NCBI RefSeq assembly: GCF_001543895.1
Contig: NZ_JYIJ01000019.1
Location: 558,001 to 622,000, forward strand
Reading direction: 5' to 3'
Source: Carbonactinospora thermoautotrophica
Lineage (GTDB): Bacteria; Actinomycetota; Actinomycetes; Streptomycetales; Carbonactinosporaceae
DNA: 64,000 nt
Below, piece after piece: positions 8,799 to 17,598 of this stretch (position 1 is the stretch's first letter; each line of letters starts with the position of its first letter). Below the pieces are notes generated by a model. The model saw nothing but the letters and a program-made list of their open reading frames with translations. It was not told where the DNA came from and did not search any database. A program made the translations under genes and the position numbers.

Positions 8799-8818
8799 AC
8801 TTGCTAATGTTAGCAAGT
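8799..8818. promoter_or_regulatory. Perfect palindromic operator upstream of the ArsR-type regulator
   Basis: ACTTGCTAATGTTAGCAAGT is a perfect 9-2-9 inverted repeat, and TTAGCA precedes it (8794-8799), giving a longer SmtB-type pattern. It lies in an AT-rich island between the regulator and the divergent PadR gene. Winged-helix ArsR proteins bind such sites. Control of 743-8688 from here is inferred. Confidence 0.75.
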
Positions 8819-8986
8819 CATTGAACTGTCTCGTCGGGGGGCGACCCGAGGGTCATCCGACTCGACAAGGCGGCCACTCCGCGGTCGCCACCTGCTCACC
8901 CAGGTACGGCGCGAAGCAGGACACGGTCGACCAGGCGATGAGCGGGCGAGTGGGTGCACTGTGATGTCGGCGTAGCGTTGCTACCC

Positions 8987-9322
8987 GTGAGGGCGGAGGC
9001 GCTCAAGAAACACCTGGACGAGCTGCTGCTGGCGGTGCTGGCCGAGGGTCCGCGGCATGGGTATGCGGTGATGGAGGTGCTGCGGGCGGGCAGCGGGGGG
9101 ATGCTCGACCTGCCGACGGTGTACCCGGCCCTGCACCGCCTGGAGCGGGCTGGGCTAGTCAAGAGCTCATGGTCAGAAGCCGCGGGCCGGCGGCGCCGGG
9201 CGTACGAGCTGACCGCCGCTGGTGTCAAGGCGTTGGCGGAGCAGCGGGCGAGGTGGCGGGAGTTCTCCAAGGCGGTGAGTGCCGTGCTGGAAAGCGGCGC
9301 GTCGTGGGCCACCCCGGCCTGA
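8987..9322 (+). CDS. PadR-family transcriptional regulator
   Basis: The protein has 111 residues from the GTG at 8987; an alternative GTG at 8954 would add eleven residues with no family match. The sequence LKKHLDELLLAVLAEGPRHG followed by YAVMEVLR and LPTVYPALHRLERAGLVKSSW is the standard PadR winged helix. GRRRRAYELTAAGVKAL forms the wing and the start of the dimerisation helix. It is divergent from the hydrogenase-like operon and precedes an unknown gene in the same direction, which it may regulate. The inducer is unknown. Confidence 0.85.
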   Translation: MRAEALKKHLDELLLAVLAEGPRHGYAVMEVLRAGSGGMLDLPTVYPALHRLERAGLVKSSWSEAAGRRRRAYELTAAGVKALAEQRARWREFSKAVSAVLESGASWATPA

Positions 9323-9456
9323 CCCGCCCGAAGCAACCCACCCGCTTTGCGGATCCTGGTCCAGGCGCAACGCACCGCCCATCGCCTCGGTCCGGCGCGC
9401 ACAAGGACACGCCCGGGCCGCGCCGGGGGTTGGCGTCGGTGCGGGAGGATGGCGGC

Positions 9457-10581
9457 ATGACGCGGTACGCCTACGACCGGGCGCGGGGTGCGCTGGTCGC
9501 GACCTGGGGTGCAGGCATCGGCGAGGTGGCCGAGACGGTCGCCGGGCTGCCCGCGGCCGTGACCGGGGAGCAGGCGCTGCGCCTGAGTCACGCGCTGTCC
9601 CGGCTGTCGCAGGCGGCGTGGCGCACCTACACGCACCCGGCGAGCGCCGTCGGCAGCCTAGAGCCCCATACGGAAGAGTGGCAGCGTGAGCAGGAACGGG
9701 CGGCGTTCACGGCGGTGCTGCCGGCGATCAGGCACCCGAACCTGCCCGAGGACGGGCTGCTGGTGCGGTCCTGCATCGCGGTGGAGGAGTACGCGCACCG
9801 GGTCGGCCGGGTGCTGCACCAGATCGGCGACGGCACGCTGACCCAGCAGGTGGCGGCCGACGTGGCAGCGGAGCTGGCCGCCATCGAACGGGCCGAGCGG
9901 GGTGACCTGTCCGGCCGGGCCCGCCAGGCGGTGCACCTGACCCGGGCCGATGCCTCCCCGGTGCAGGTCGCGGCGGCGGACACGCTCCTGTGCGAGAACC
10001 CGCTGGGGGATGAGCGGCTGTTCACCGAGGTGGACGCGACCGCCGCGGCGGTGGCCGCCGCGCACTGGCTGCACGCGGCGGCGCACGTGGTGGCCGAGTA
10101 CGCCGAGGCAGACCCCACCCAGGTCGTGATCGAGGCGGACCACATCGAGGCGCTCGCGGTGGAAACGCCGACGCTGGTGCTGGAGTACCTGGAGGCGGGC
10201 GAGACGCCGCGGGAGGTGGTCACCGGGCTGGTCGCGGACGCGATGCTGGCCGCCGAGGGCCGCATCCCCGACCTGGCCGGCCTGCTCGCGCAGGTCGCCG
10301 AGGCCGAGCAGTACGCCCAGGAGTACGGCGCGCGGGCCGGGGAGGTGCGCCACGCGCTGATGCCGGAGCGGATCACCCCGCTGGACCCGGCCCGGCCCGC
10401 CCACGACCTGCTGGAAGACCTCCTCGACGGGCTGCGCGGCTGCTGGCTGCTGTACCGGGAGCAGGCGGACCTCGACGACGACCCCGACGAGGACGAGGAG
10501 ACCCGCGACACGCGGCTCGACGAGGAGTTCTTCGACGCAGTCCGCGCCGAGGCGCAGGCACGCCGCGACCGGCTGATATAG
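9457..10581 (+). CDS. Conserved hypothetical protein, 374 aa, unrecognised
   Basis: The frame is open further upstream, but the ATG at 9457 (MTRYAYDRARGALVATWGAG) gives the first sensible protein sequence and follows a purine-rich GGGAGGATGGC. The product is soluble, acidic and mostly alpha-helical, with no signal peptide or membrane segment. The C-terminus is strongly acidic (about DLDDDPDEDEETRD) before a basic tail. No catalytic motif is visible and I do not recognise a family. It follows the PadR gene in the same direction with about 130 bp between them. Confidence 0.7.
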   Translation: MTRYAYDRARGALVATWGAGIGEVAETVAGLPAAVTGEQALRLSHALSRLSQAAWRTYTHPASAVGSLEPHTEEWQREQERAAFTAVLPAIRHPNLPEDGLLVRSCIAVEEYAHRVGRVLHQIGDGTLTQQVAADVAAELAAIERAERGDLSGRARQAVHLTRADASPVQVAAADTLLCENPLGDERLFTEVDATAAAVAAAHWLHAAAHVVAEYAEADPTQVVIEADHIEALAVETPTLVLEYLEAGETPREVVTGLVADAMLAAEGRIPDLAGLLAQVAEAEQYAQEYGARAGEVRHALMPERITPLDPARPAHDLLEDLLDGLRGCWLLYREQADLDDDPDEDEETRDTRLDEEFFDAVRAEAQARRDRLI

Positions 10582-10765
10582 CCGGACGCCCCGACAAGGA
10601 CAGGGCACACGGCGACCAGGGCGGCGATGGCTTCGACGGCGTGTTCGGTCTTACCGACACGTGGGAGTGTCGCGGGCCAGGGTGAAGGAGCGCCCGAGCA
10701 TCTCCCGGCGCCCAGTCCACCCGCGGCCACCCTTCCGCTCTGCCAACGAGCAGCGGCCACTTGAG
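10582..10765. other. Intergenic stretch between two convergent genes, nothing recognised
   Basis: Short arginine-rich frames are open on the minus strand, but none has a start with a ribosome site or a recognisable domain. GACACGTGGGAGTGTC (about 10657-10672) is a small inverted repeat that could act in termination. Confidence 0.4.
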
Positions 10766-12121
10766 CTAGCCGAGGTGGTGGAGCGCGTCCTCGATGGCGC
10801 GGTGGAAGGTCGGGTAGGCGTACATCATGTGCCGCAGCCGGTCGGTGGGTACCCGGGCGTGTACCGCGACGACCAGCGCGGACAGCACCTCCCCGCCCCA
10901 AGGGCCCACGGAGGTCGCGCCGACGAGGACGCCCGCGTCGGCGTCCTCGACGAGTTTGATGACGCCGTGGTTGCCAGCCTTGTGAATCCAGCCGCGGGCC
11001 GAGCTGGGCACCTGGGTCAGGCCGACGCGGACCCGGATGCCGCGTTCGCGGGCTTGTGCCTCGGTCAGGCCCACGGCGCCGACCTCGGGGTCGGTGAAGG
11101 TGACGCGGGGCAGCGCGTGGTACTCCGCGCCAGGGCCGGGGCGACCGAGGATGTCGCGGGCGGCGATGGGCGCCTGGTACGTCGCCACGTGGGTGAACTC
11201 GCCCTTGCCGGTGATGTCCCCGATCGCCCACACGCCGGGCGCGGCCCGCAGGTGCTCGTCGGTGTGGATGAACCGGGCGTTCGGGTCCAGGCCGACCGTC
11301 TCGACGCCGAGCCGGTGCAGGTCGGCGCGGCGCCCAGTGGCCACCAACAGCCGCTGGGCGCGTACCAGTTCATGCCCGAGGTCAACGGCGAATCCCGCAT
11401 CATCATGGTCCACCCGCTCCACACGCGCGCCGATCCGCATGGTGAGACCCTCCTCGGCGAGCACCCGGGTGACCACCTCGCTGGCTTCGGGCTCCTCCAT
11501 GGGCAGCAGGCGGTCGGCGACCTCCATGACGGTCACCTGGGTGCCGAACCGGGCGAACACCTGGGCCAGCTCCAGCCCGACCGCGCCGCCGCCGATCACG
11601 CACAGCGACTCCGGGGCCTCCGTGGTCTCGACGGCCTCCCGATTGGTCCAGTACGGCAGGTCGGCCAGCCCGGGGATCGGCGGGACGGCCGGCTCGGTAC
11701 CGGCGGCGATCACGATGCCCCGCCGCGCCTGGAACTCCTCCCCGTCGACAGCCACTCTCCCAGGGCCGACCAAGCGGCCGTGCCCGCGCACGAACCGGCC
11801 ACCTTTGCCCACGAACCGGTCGACGGCCACCTGGTCGTTCCAGTCGTCGGTGGCCTCCTCCCGGATCCGCCGCGCGACCGGCGACCAGTTCGGGTGGACC
11901 GACGACCCCCCGGCCATGCCGGGGACGCGGCGGGCCTCGGCAAGCAGGTCTCCGGCACGGATCATCATCTTGGTCGGCACGCAGCCCCAGTACGGGCACT
12001 CCCCGCCGAGCAGCTTCTCCTCGATGCCGACGACCGAGAGGCCCGCCTCGGCGAGCTGGCCCGCCAGCGCCTCACCGCCTGGCCCCATCCCGATCACGAC
12101 GACGTCCGTCGGCTCAGCCAT
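10766..12121 (-). CDS. FAD-dependent pyridine nucleotide-disulfide oxidoreductase (mercuric/lipoamide reductase-like)
   Basis: The protein has 451 residues from the ATG at 12121. The order is: FAD-binding VVVIGMGPGGEAL; redox-active disulfide in GGECPYWGCVPTKMM; NAD(P)H fold VIGGGAVGLELAQVF; FAD ribityl motif VWAIGDITGKGEFTHVA; C-terminal dimerisation domain with FTDPEVGAVGLTE. The usual C-terminal HAHPT base motif reads YAYPTFHRAIED, so the histidine pair of glutathione or lipoamide reductases is replaced. The substrate is therefore open. The preceding decayed alkylhydroperoxidase-like gene could once have been a partner. Confidence 0.88.
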   Translation of the reverse strand: MAEPTDVVVIGMGPGGEALAGQLAEAGLSVVGIEEKLLGGECPYWGCVPTKMMIRAGDLLAEARRVPGMAGGSSVHPNWSPVARRIREEATDDWNDQVAVDRFVGKGGRFVRGHGRLVGPGRVAVDGEEFQARRGIVIAAGTEPAVPPIPGLADLPYWTNREAVETTEAPESLCVIGGGAVGLELAQVFARFGTQVTVMEVADRLLPMEEPEASEVVTRVLAEEGLTMRIGARVERVDHDDAGFAVDLGHELVRAQRLLVATGRRADLHRLGVETVGLDPNARFIHTDEHLRAAPGVWAIGDITGKGEFTHVATYQAPIAARDILGRPGPGAEYHALPRVTFTDPEVGAVGLTEAQARERGIRVRVGLTQVPSSARGWIHKAGNHGVIKLVEDADAGVLVGATSVGPWGGEVLSALVVAVHARVPTDRLRHMMYAYPTFHRAIEDALHHLG

Positions 12122-12138
12122 GGCCACGCTTCCTCCCG

Positions 12139-12480
12139 TCAGGCCGCTACCGAGGCCTCGGGCGGCGGGGATGTCGAGGTTGGTCCGCGCGTAGGGTTGT
12201 TGGTGAACAGGTTCGCCGCCACGTGGGGCGAACAGCTCCGCCAGCTCGGTGTCGGTCCACCTGGCGTCCAGCGCCCGCTGCCAGGTGGCGTCGTCGACCT
12301 CACCCGCGTTGCCGACGATCTCGCGGGCCACCGCGAGCAGCGCGGCGAGCTTCGGGGCGAACGATCGCCACCGTCTGCTCCAGCGTGAACCCGGCCTTGC
12401 CGGCGGCCCCAGTGTGGGCGGACCGGCCGGTAGGCGCACTTGTCGACGCTGTGGACCGGAATCCCGGGCATTCCTCTCCC
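12139..12480 (-). pseudogene. Decayed carboxymuconolactone decarboxylase/AhpD-like gene
   Basis: Pieces of one protein lie in different minus-strand frames. GKAGFTLEQTVAI is in one frame. LAALLAVAREIVGNAGEVDD with WTDTELAELFAP is in a second. HVAANLFTNN is in a third. In order they match the helical core of the AhpD/CMD peroxidase-like family, which normally ends with a segment like NVALNTFTNYFN. At least two frameshifts and a missing CxxC region make it non-functional. It lies directly upstream of the disulfide reductase, 17 bp from its start. Confidence 0.65.
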
Positions 12481-12690
12481 GCTAGAGCGTGCGAACCGCC
12501 GAAACCCGGCCCCGAGGCGGCCTTCTCGCCTTGCGGCCGTTGCTTTTGGCTATCGACCGTGCGGATGTCCACCGCTACCCAACTTCCCCGAACGCGCCAG
12601 TGAATGCGGCCGTGGTGTCGCTGACACACCCCGGATGAGACTCACCCGGCCGGGTACAGGGCCGCGTAGCCGCAGCGAGGAAGGAGAGGT

Positions 12691-13365
12691 ATGGCCAAAC
12701 GCCCGCTCGTCGTCGCCTTCGACGTCCTCGAGACGCTGTTCCCGCTGGATCCCCTGCGCAGCCGCTTGGAGAAGGCCGGCCAGCCTCCCCACCTGCTCCA
12801 GTTGTGGTTCGCGCGGCTGCTACGTGACGCGTTCGCGCTCACCGCCAGCGGCGCCTACCAGCCGTTCCCACAAATCGCGAAGGCCGCGCTCAGCGCGGTC
12901 ACCCAGGAGGAACTCCCCGACGAGGCGATCGAGCAGGTCGTGTCCGGCTTCCGCGAGTTGGACCCGCACCCCGACGCCGAGGCCGCCCTGCGCCGCGCCC
13001 GCGACCTCGGACTGCGCGTGGTGACCCTCACCAACGGGTCCGCGGCCAACACCCGGGCACTGCTGGAGCGGTCCGGGCTGGCGGCGCTCGTCGAGCGGGT
13101 GGTGTCGGTGGAGGAGGTACAGCGGTGGAAGCCCGCGCCAGAGCCGTACTGGCACGTCGCGCAGGCCTGCCAGGTGCCACCGGAACGCGTCGCGCTGGTC
13201 GCGGCCCACGCCTGGGACGTTCACGGCGCGCACCGGGCCGGCCTCACCACCGGCTGGGTGAGCCGGCTCGAAGACCGTTTCCCCAACGTGTTCGAACCGC
13301 CGGATGTCACCGGCCCCGACCTGGTGACGGTCGTCGACCGCCTGCTCGAACTACCCGACACCTGA
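12691..13365 (+). CDS. HAD-superfamily hydrolase, haloacid dehalogenase type II-like
   Basis: The protein has 224 residues with a strong ribosome site (GAAGGAGAGGT) before the ATG. HAD motif I is VVAFDVLETLF with nucleophile D11; motif II is VVTLTNGS; the lysine is in WKPAPEPY; motif IV is replaced by LVAAHAWDVHGA, the form seen in L-2-haloacid dehalogenases (family SSNAWD). The cap domain lies between residues about 20 and 95. The real substrate (haloacid or phosphate ester) cannot be told. It converges on the acetyltransferase gene with 37 bp between them. Confidence 0.85.
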   Translation: MAKRPLVVAFDVLETLFPLDPLRSRLEKAGQPPHLLQLWFARLLRDAFALTASGAYQPFPQIAKAALSAVTQEELPDEAIEQVVSGFRELDPHPDAEAALRRARDLGLRVVTLTNGSAANTRALLERSGLAALVERVVSVEEVQRWKPAPEPYWHVAQACQVPPERVALVAAHAWDVHGAHRAGLTTGWVSRLEDRFPNVFEPPDVTGPDLVTVVDRLLELPDT

Positions 13366-13402
13366 TCACGAAGCAGGCGATGCCACTGGAACCTGCTCCG
13401 CT

Positions 13403-14248
13403 TCACAGCGTGAAGGACAGCACGATCCGGTCCTGTACCGGCTGGTACCCCAACCGCTGGTACAGCGTGTTGGCCGCCGGATCGGCCACGTCGGTGAACA
13501 ACACGACCTCCCCGGCCCCCGCGTCCAGCGCGGCCCGGCTCACCGCGGCGGTCACGGCCGCGGCGTAGCCCCGCCGGCGCGACTCGGGCGGGGTGTAGAC
13601 GGGGCCGACCCGGACCATCCCCGCCACCTGCCGCGTCAGCCCGGCCATGGACACCGGCGTCCCGTCCACCTCCCACAGGGTGAGACCCCCGTAACCGATA
13701 CGGTCGTCGATCAGGGGGGCGGGCTTACCCAAAGGCTCGCCGACCTCCCGGCAGAACGCCTTCCACCAGACCAGCAACAGCTCCCGGTCGGCGGCCGTCG
13801 CCAGCCGTGGACCGCCGCGCGCCGTGGGCCGGGGTGGTGTCAGCTCCCCCAGCCGGTACAGGCGAAGCCGCTTCTGCACCTGCGCGCCGGCTCCCGTCCG
13901 GTGCCGCCAGGCGGCGGCGAAGACCTCCGCGGTGTCCGCGTGCGCGTTGACGCCAGGAAGCGGGTACCCCAAGGCCAGGGCTTCCGCCAGCGGTTCTGCG
14001 GCCTGTCGCGGCACCCGGGTGAGCACGAGCTCACGGGGTGGAGTCCACAGGAACGCGCCGTCGACGCGGCCGTCCAGGTGCCGCCACCATCCGAACAGCG
14101 GGGCGTCCTCGCCGAACGCGGTCACGCCGCTGACACGCAGGGTATGCGCGATGCTCAGCAGCAGCGTGTGCTCCACCGGCCGCGAACCCAGAAACTCCCC
14201 CGCCGCCGCCAGGTACTCCTCCAGGTCCTCCGTGATGAACCAGGCCAT
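13403..14248 (-). CDS. GNAT-family N-acetyltransferase (FR47-like)
   Basis: The protein has 281 residues from the ATG at 14248 (MAWFITEDLEEYL); a longer open frame upstream is arginine-rich and unlike protein. The C-terminal third is the GNAT core: MVRVGPVYTPPESRRRGYAA is motif A with the acetyl-CoA pyrophosphate loop RRRGYA, followed by EVVLFTDVADPAANTLYQRL and GYQPVQD (motif B). The N-terminal half is a divergent GNAT-like domain, as in two-domain FR47 proteins. The substrate is unknown. A second, decayed copy of this gene exists at 52180-53830 in the island (see findings). Confidence 0.87.
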   Translation of the reverse strand: MAWFITEDLEEYLAAAGEFLGSRPVEHTLLLSIAHTLRVSGVTAFGEDAPLFGWWRHLDGRVDGAFLWTPPRELVLTRVPRQAAEPLAEALALGYPLPGVNAHADTAEVFAAAWRHRTGAGAQVQKRLRLYRLGELTPPRPTARGGPRLATAADRELLLVWWKAFCREVGEPLGKPAPLIDDRIGYGGLTLWEVDGTPVSMAGLTRQVAGMVRVGPVYTPPESRRRGYAAAVTAAVSRAALDAGAGEVVLFTDVADPAANTLYQRLGYQPVQDRIVLSFTL

Positions 14249-14617
14249 GCCCCATGGTCCGGCCTGCAGCGGGCACGACGCACCTGGTTTTCCGGGGACG
14301 GCCCGCTTCCCCGCTCGCGAGCACCCCATCGAGGCGAAGCACGGTCCAGCACGAGTACGCCCGCCGGCTCGGCCTGAAGGCTGTCTCATAACTCGGGCGG
14401 TCTTCAGTTCGGCGCCCTTGGACGCACTCCGTGCCGGCGCTCCCACCGCCTGAGCTACCTGTGCGCCCGCTGCCGCAAGCAGGAGCTGCCGAGGCGTACC
14501 TGAATCCACCGGTGTCGCCCGCGAGCCTGGCGAGAGCGCGGCGCTGTTCACGCGCTGGTTCCAGGCGTTGCTGGTGCAATCCGGGCACGGTCCGGGAACC
14601 GGTGGTCGAGGAGCTGG
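14249..14617. other. Noncoding stretch upstream of the acetyltransferase gene
   Basis: No frame in this stretch looks like protein. The only piece with a protein-like look is a short cysteine-containing reading near 14440-14490, too short to assign. Promoter signals for the leftward acetyltransferase gene should lie here but none stands out. Confidence 0.4.
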
Positions 14618-14666
14618 GGGCAACCCCCGGAGAACCGGTTCGGCTCCCCCGTTCCGGGGGTTGCCC
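14618..14666. terminator. Strong hairpin 3' of the TauD-type dioxygenase
   Basis: GGGCAACCCCCGG (14618-14630) and CCGGGGGTTGCCC (14654-14666) form a perfect 13-bp stem with a 23-nt loop. It lies about 45 bp beyond the stop of the leftward dioxygenase gene. There is no T-run, as is usual in high-GC actinobacteria. Confidence 0.7.
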
Positions 14667-14709
14667 ACTCCGTCCGGGTCCGCTCCCTCTCGGCGGACCC
14701 GGCGGCCTG

Positions 14710-15612
14710 TCACGCTGGCGTGTAGTGCGGAGCCTCGTCGCCCTCGATCACGTAGCTGGTCTTTCCATCGACGCCGACCGGGAGGTCGCCGGCGACGGTC
14801 ACCCGGTGCAGCAGGCGAGGCAGGTCACCGTAGTCGTCCGGGGCGTAGTGCTGGGTGATGCGGTTGTCGAAGATGATGAGGTCGCCCGGTTCCCACCGCC
14901 ACCGCAGGACGTTCTCCGGCCGGGTGACGTACGACTGGAGCAGCCGCAGGATGTCGCGGGACTCGGTGCCGGACAGGCCCACGATCCGCTGGGCGAAGCT
15001 GCCGATGAACAGGCCGCGTTCACCGGTCTCGGGGTGGACGCGCACGACGGGGTGCACCGTCTGGTACTTCCGGGAGGTGAAGAGCTTCCGGTGCTCCAGG
15101 TACCTCGGGCTGGCGGACTTGGGCACCGGGTAGTCGTGGTAACGGTCGTTGGTGTGCACGGCCCAGAGCCGGTCGGCGAGCTCCCGGAGTTCGTCGGGCA
15201 GGTCCTGGTACGCCGCCGCGGCGTTGGCGACGAGGGTGTTGCCCCCGTACGGCGGGACCACGATGCCGCGCAGCGTCGTGATCTTCGGTGGCCGCGCTAC
15301 GAAGGTCACGTCGGTGTGCCAGCTGTTGGACCGGACGCCTCCCTCGCCGTCCACGGGGAGGACGTGGGGCTGACCGTCGGCCGACGGCAGCGTGGGGTGC
15401 GCGGTGGTCAGCTCCCCGAACCGGGAGGCGAACCGGATCTGCGCCGCGTCGTCGAGCCGCTGGCCGCGGAACGCGAGCACCTTGTACTCCAGCAGTGCGG
15501 CGTTGATCTCCCGCACGATGCTTTCGTCGAGGTCGATGTTCAGGTCGACGCCGACGATTTCGGCACCGATCCTGCCGCCGATCCTGCGCACGTCGAAGTC
15601 GGAACTGGACAT
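14710..15612 (-). CDS. TauD/TfdA-family Fe(II)/2-oxoglutarate dioxygenase (sulfonate or sulfate-ester cleavage)
   Basis: The protein has 300 residues with a ribosome site AGGAGGT before ATG. Iron ligands are H99 and D101 (NSWHTDVTFV) and the distal histidine in NRITQHYAPDDY; the 2-oxoglutarate arginine is in LPRLLHRVTVAGDLP. VPPYGGNTLVANAAAAYQDL is a TauD-family hallmark. The enzyme would hydroxylate the carbon next to a sulfonate or sulfate group and release sulfite or sulfate. Divergent genes encode a sulfonate-type ABC transporter, and both transcripts start with cysteine-containing leader peptides, which supports a sulfur role. The exact substrate is not visible. Confidence 0.88.
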   Translation of the reverse strand: MSSSDFDVRRIGGRIGAEIVGVDLNIDLDESIVREINAALLEYKVLAFRGQRLDDAAQIRFASRFGELTTAHPTLPSADGQPHVLPVDGEGGVRSNSWHTDVTFVARPPKITTLRGIVVPPYGGNTLVANAAAAYQDLPDELRELADRLWAVHTNDRYHDYPVPKSASPRYLEHRKLFTSRKYQTVHPVVRVHPETGERGLFIGSFAQRIVGLSGTESRDILRLLQSYVTRPENVLRWRWEPGDLIIFDNRITQHYAPDDYGDLPRLLHRVTVAGDLPVGVDGKTSYVIEGDEAPHYTPA

Positions 15613-15886
15613 GGTGAAATACCTCCTGGAAATGGGACGCGCGGCGACATGCCGTGCCGCAAAGTGAGCAGTTGACCGGAACCAGGTCCCCGGTCCACGG
15701 TCGCGAAATCCCAGACGGCTCGGAAAACGGCACCACGCGAGACACCGCTACCGGAGGAAGAAAGAATCCGATCGCCGTCTCGGAGAATTCACGCGATGGG
15801 GAGCCGAAGCAGCGAACTCCCCACGAGTTTCACCCAGGCTCCGACCATGACCGAGTACGTGACGGAGCGAGTGGGTACGTAACGAT

Positions 15887-15970
15887 TCAGCGGACAGGAC
15901 GACACAGGGAGCTGGCGACGCGTACGAGATCCACGTGTCGCCGCTCGATTCCCTGGAAAACATCCGCCAT
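15887..15970 (-). CDS. Cysteine-containing leader peptide upstream of the TauD-type gene
   Basis: An ATG at 15970 opens a 27-residue frame whose core is RRHVDLVRVASSLC, followed by four residues and TGA at 15887. This pattern matches the short leader peptides known upstream of sulfur and cysteine genes in actinobacteria. The cysteine codon near the end is the presumed sensor: slow translation at low cysteinyl-tRNA would alter folding of the following 274-nt leader RNA and allow tauD expression. The frame is too short for ordinary gene finding. The mechanism is inferred, while the peptide itself is directly readable. Confidence 0.78.
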   Translation of the reverse strand: MADVFQGIERRHVDLVRVASSLCRPVR

Positions 15971-16149
15971 GTCGGCGATTGTCGTCCGCTCGATCACGCC
16001 TGTCAATACAGGGCCGTCCACCGGAACGCGGCTGCGTCATCGCGAACCGATGCGGGTGACGGCGGCATCGTCAGGATCGGACGCGGGTGTTCGGCACGCT
16101 TCGAGGAATGTTCTGGACACGCGCTGTGCGCTCAGGTAATAGTATTCGC

Positions 16150-16221
16150 ATGCCTGAAGCGATCGATCTTGTGACGCGTCGTCACATCGATCTACTTCGC
16201 GTGTCCAGCGCCTGCTGTTGA
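16150..16221 (+). CDS. Cysteine-containing leader peptide upstream of the ABC transporter operon
   Basis: From ATG 16150 (or GTG 16171 in the same frame) the peptide ends RRHIDLLRVSSACC followed by TGA at 16219-16221. It is 23 residues long from ATG or 16 from GTG. It shares the RRHxDLxRVxS core with the divergent leader at 15887-15970 and ends with two cysteine codons just before the stop, the classic layout for attenuation by cysteine supply. About 330 nt of leader RNA separates it from the binding-protein start. It is not visible to length-based gene finding. Confidence 0.8.
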   Translation: MPEAIDLVTRRHIDLLRVSSACC

Positions 16222-16548
16222 CGGCGGTCGCGGACAGGCCGAGCAGCCAGTGACGGAGTCGGGCGTCCCCAGTAGGCTTTTGTCGCGCGCCCGCCGTCGG
16301 GCTTCTCCTCTATCTGAGCGATCAGTCATCTGATCCACGCCTCTCGCTTTTCAACCACCTGCGGCCGTTCGGTCGTAGGTGTTATTCAGGCTGCCGCATT
16401 TCAGTGAACCGCCTGTCGTTCGGAGCGTCGCGAGTCGCGGGATCGGTCGCTGTTCCCTTGCTCCGTCATGGCAAGGGCTGACCTGATTCAGCCGTCGGCC
16501 GGGATCCGGAAGACGGACCGATGCCGACCGGTCCGAAGAGGAGAAACA
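16222..16548 (+). promoter_or_regulatory. Leader RNA between the cysteine leader peptide and the transporter genes
   Basis: No protein-coding frame is convincing here. It is less GC-rich than its surroundings and contains several short inverted stretches (for example GCCCGCCGTCGGGC near 16290). It is the expected place for attenuator or ribosome-site-sequestering structures; no single structure can be assigned by eye. Confidence 0.45.
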
Positions 16549-17580
16549 GTGAAAACCCACAGGCCACGAAGGTCGCGAACGGGCGTCTTTGCGCTCCTGC
16601 TGGCAGCGCTCGCGCTCGTCGCGGGATGCAGCACGAGCACAGCCGCTTCCACCGGGGCCCAGACCCGTGAGCTGCGCTATCAGGGATGGGCGAACGAAGT
16701 GATCCTTCCCGAGCTGGCCGAGGACCTCGGCTACCTGGGCTCCGTCAAGTTGAAGTGGGTCGGGAACACCATCAGTGGACCGCAGGACATCCAGGCTGTG
16801 GCCACCGGACAGGTCGACTTCGGGGGCGCGTTCGACGGCGCGATCGCCAAGCTGGTAACCGCCGGCGCCCCGATCAAGGCGGTGATCAGCTATTACGGCT
16901 CGGACACGAGCAGCTACAACGGCTTCTACGTGCTGGACACCAGCCCGATCAGGACCGCCCGTGACCTGATCGGCAAGAAGGTGGGCGTCAACACGCTCGG
17001 CGGCCACAACGAGGCGGTGCTGTACACCTACCTGCGCCGGCAAGGGCTGAGCAACGACGAGATCAAGCAGGTCCAGCTCGTCGCGTTGCCGCCGGTGAAC
17101 ACCGAACAGGCGCTGCGCCAGCGCCAGATCGACGTCGCGGCACTGACCGATGTCTTCCAGGACCAGGCCGTCGCCCGCGGCGGCGTCCGGCTACTGTTCA
17201 GCGACTCGCAGCTGTTCGGGTCGTTCACCGCTGGTAGCTACGTGTTCCGGACACGCTTCCTCGAGGAGAACCCGGACACCGTCCGCCAGTTCGTGGCCGG
17301 CGTGGCAAAGGCGATCGTGTGGACGCAGACCACGCCGCGCGATCAGGTCATCGCCCGGTTCACGAAGATCATCCAGAAGCGGCACCGCAACGAGAGCGCC
17401 GCGACCCTGCGGTACTGGAAGAGCACCGGGATCGTCAGCAAAGGCGGCCTGATCAGTGACGCGGACTTCAGCCGGTGGGAGAACTGGCTGGTGCAGACCG
17501 GATCCATCACACCGGGACGTCTCAAGCCGTCCGACATCTATACCAACCAGTTCAATCCCTACGCCTCCGGCGCGGGATGA
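16549..17580 (+). CDS. Sulfonate/nitrate/taurine-type ABC transporter substrate-binding lipoprotein (SsuA-like)
   Basis: The protein has 343 residues from the GTG at 16549, preceded by GAAGAGGAG; an upstream ATG at 16468 would put a long charged stretch before the signal peptide. The signal sequence is FALLLAALALVAGC, a lipobox cleaved before Cys, so the mature protein is membrane-anchored outside. The body is the SBP fold of the NMT1/SsuA group: IQAVATGQVDFGGAFDG, then YYGSDTSSYNGFYVLD, DLIGKKVGVNTLGGHNEAVL and ALRQRQIDVAALTDVF. Context (TauD enzyme, cysteine leader) favours an organosulfur ligand. Confidence 0.88.
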   Translation: MKTHRPRRSRTGVFALLLAALALVAGCSTSTAASTGAQTRELRYQGWANEVILPELAEDLGYLGSVKLKWVGNTISGPQDIQAVATGQVDFGGAFDGAIAKLVTAGAPIKAVISYYGSDTSSYNGFYVLDTSPIRTARDLIGKKVGVNTLGGHNEAVLYTYLRRQGLSNDEIKQVQLVALPPVNTEQALRQRQIDVAALTDVFQDQAVARGGVRLLFSDSQLFGSFTAGSYVFRTRFLEENPDTVRQFVAGVAKAIVWTQTTPRDQVIARFTKIIQKRHRNESAATLRYWKSTGIVSKGGLISDADFSRWENWLVQTGSITPGRLKPSDIYTNQFNPYASGAG

Positions 17581-17598
17581 CGGGGAGGGGGCACAACC

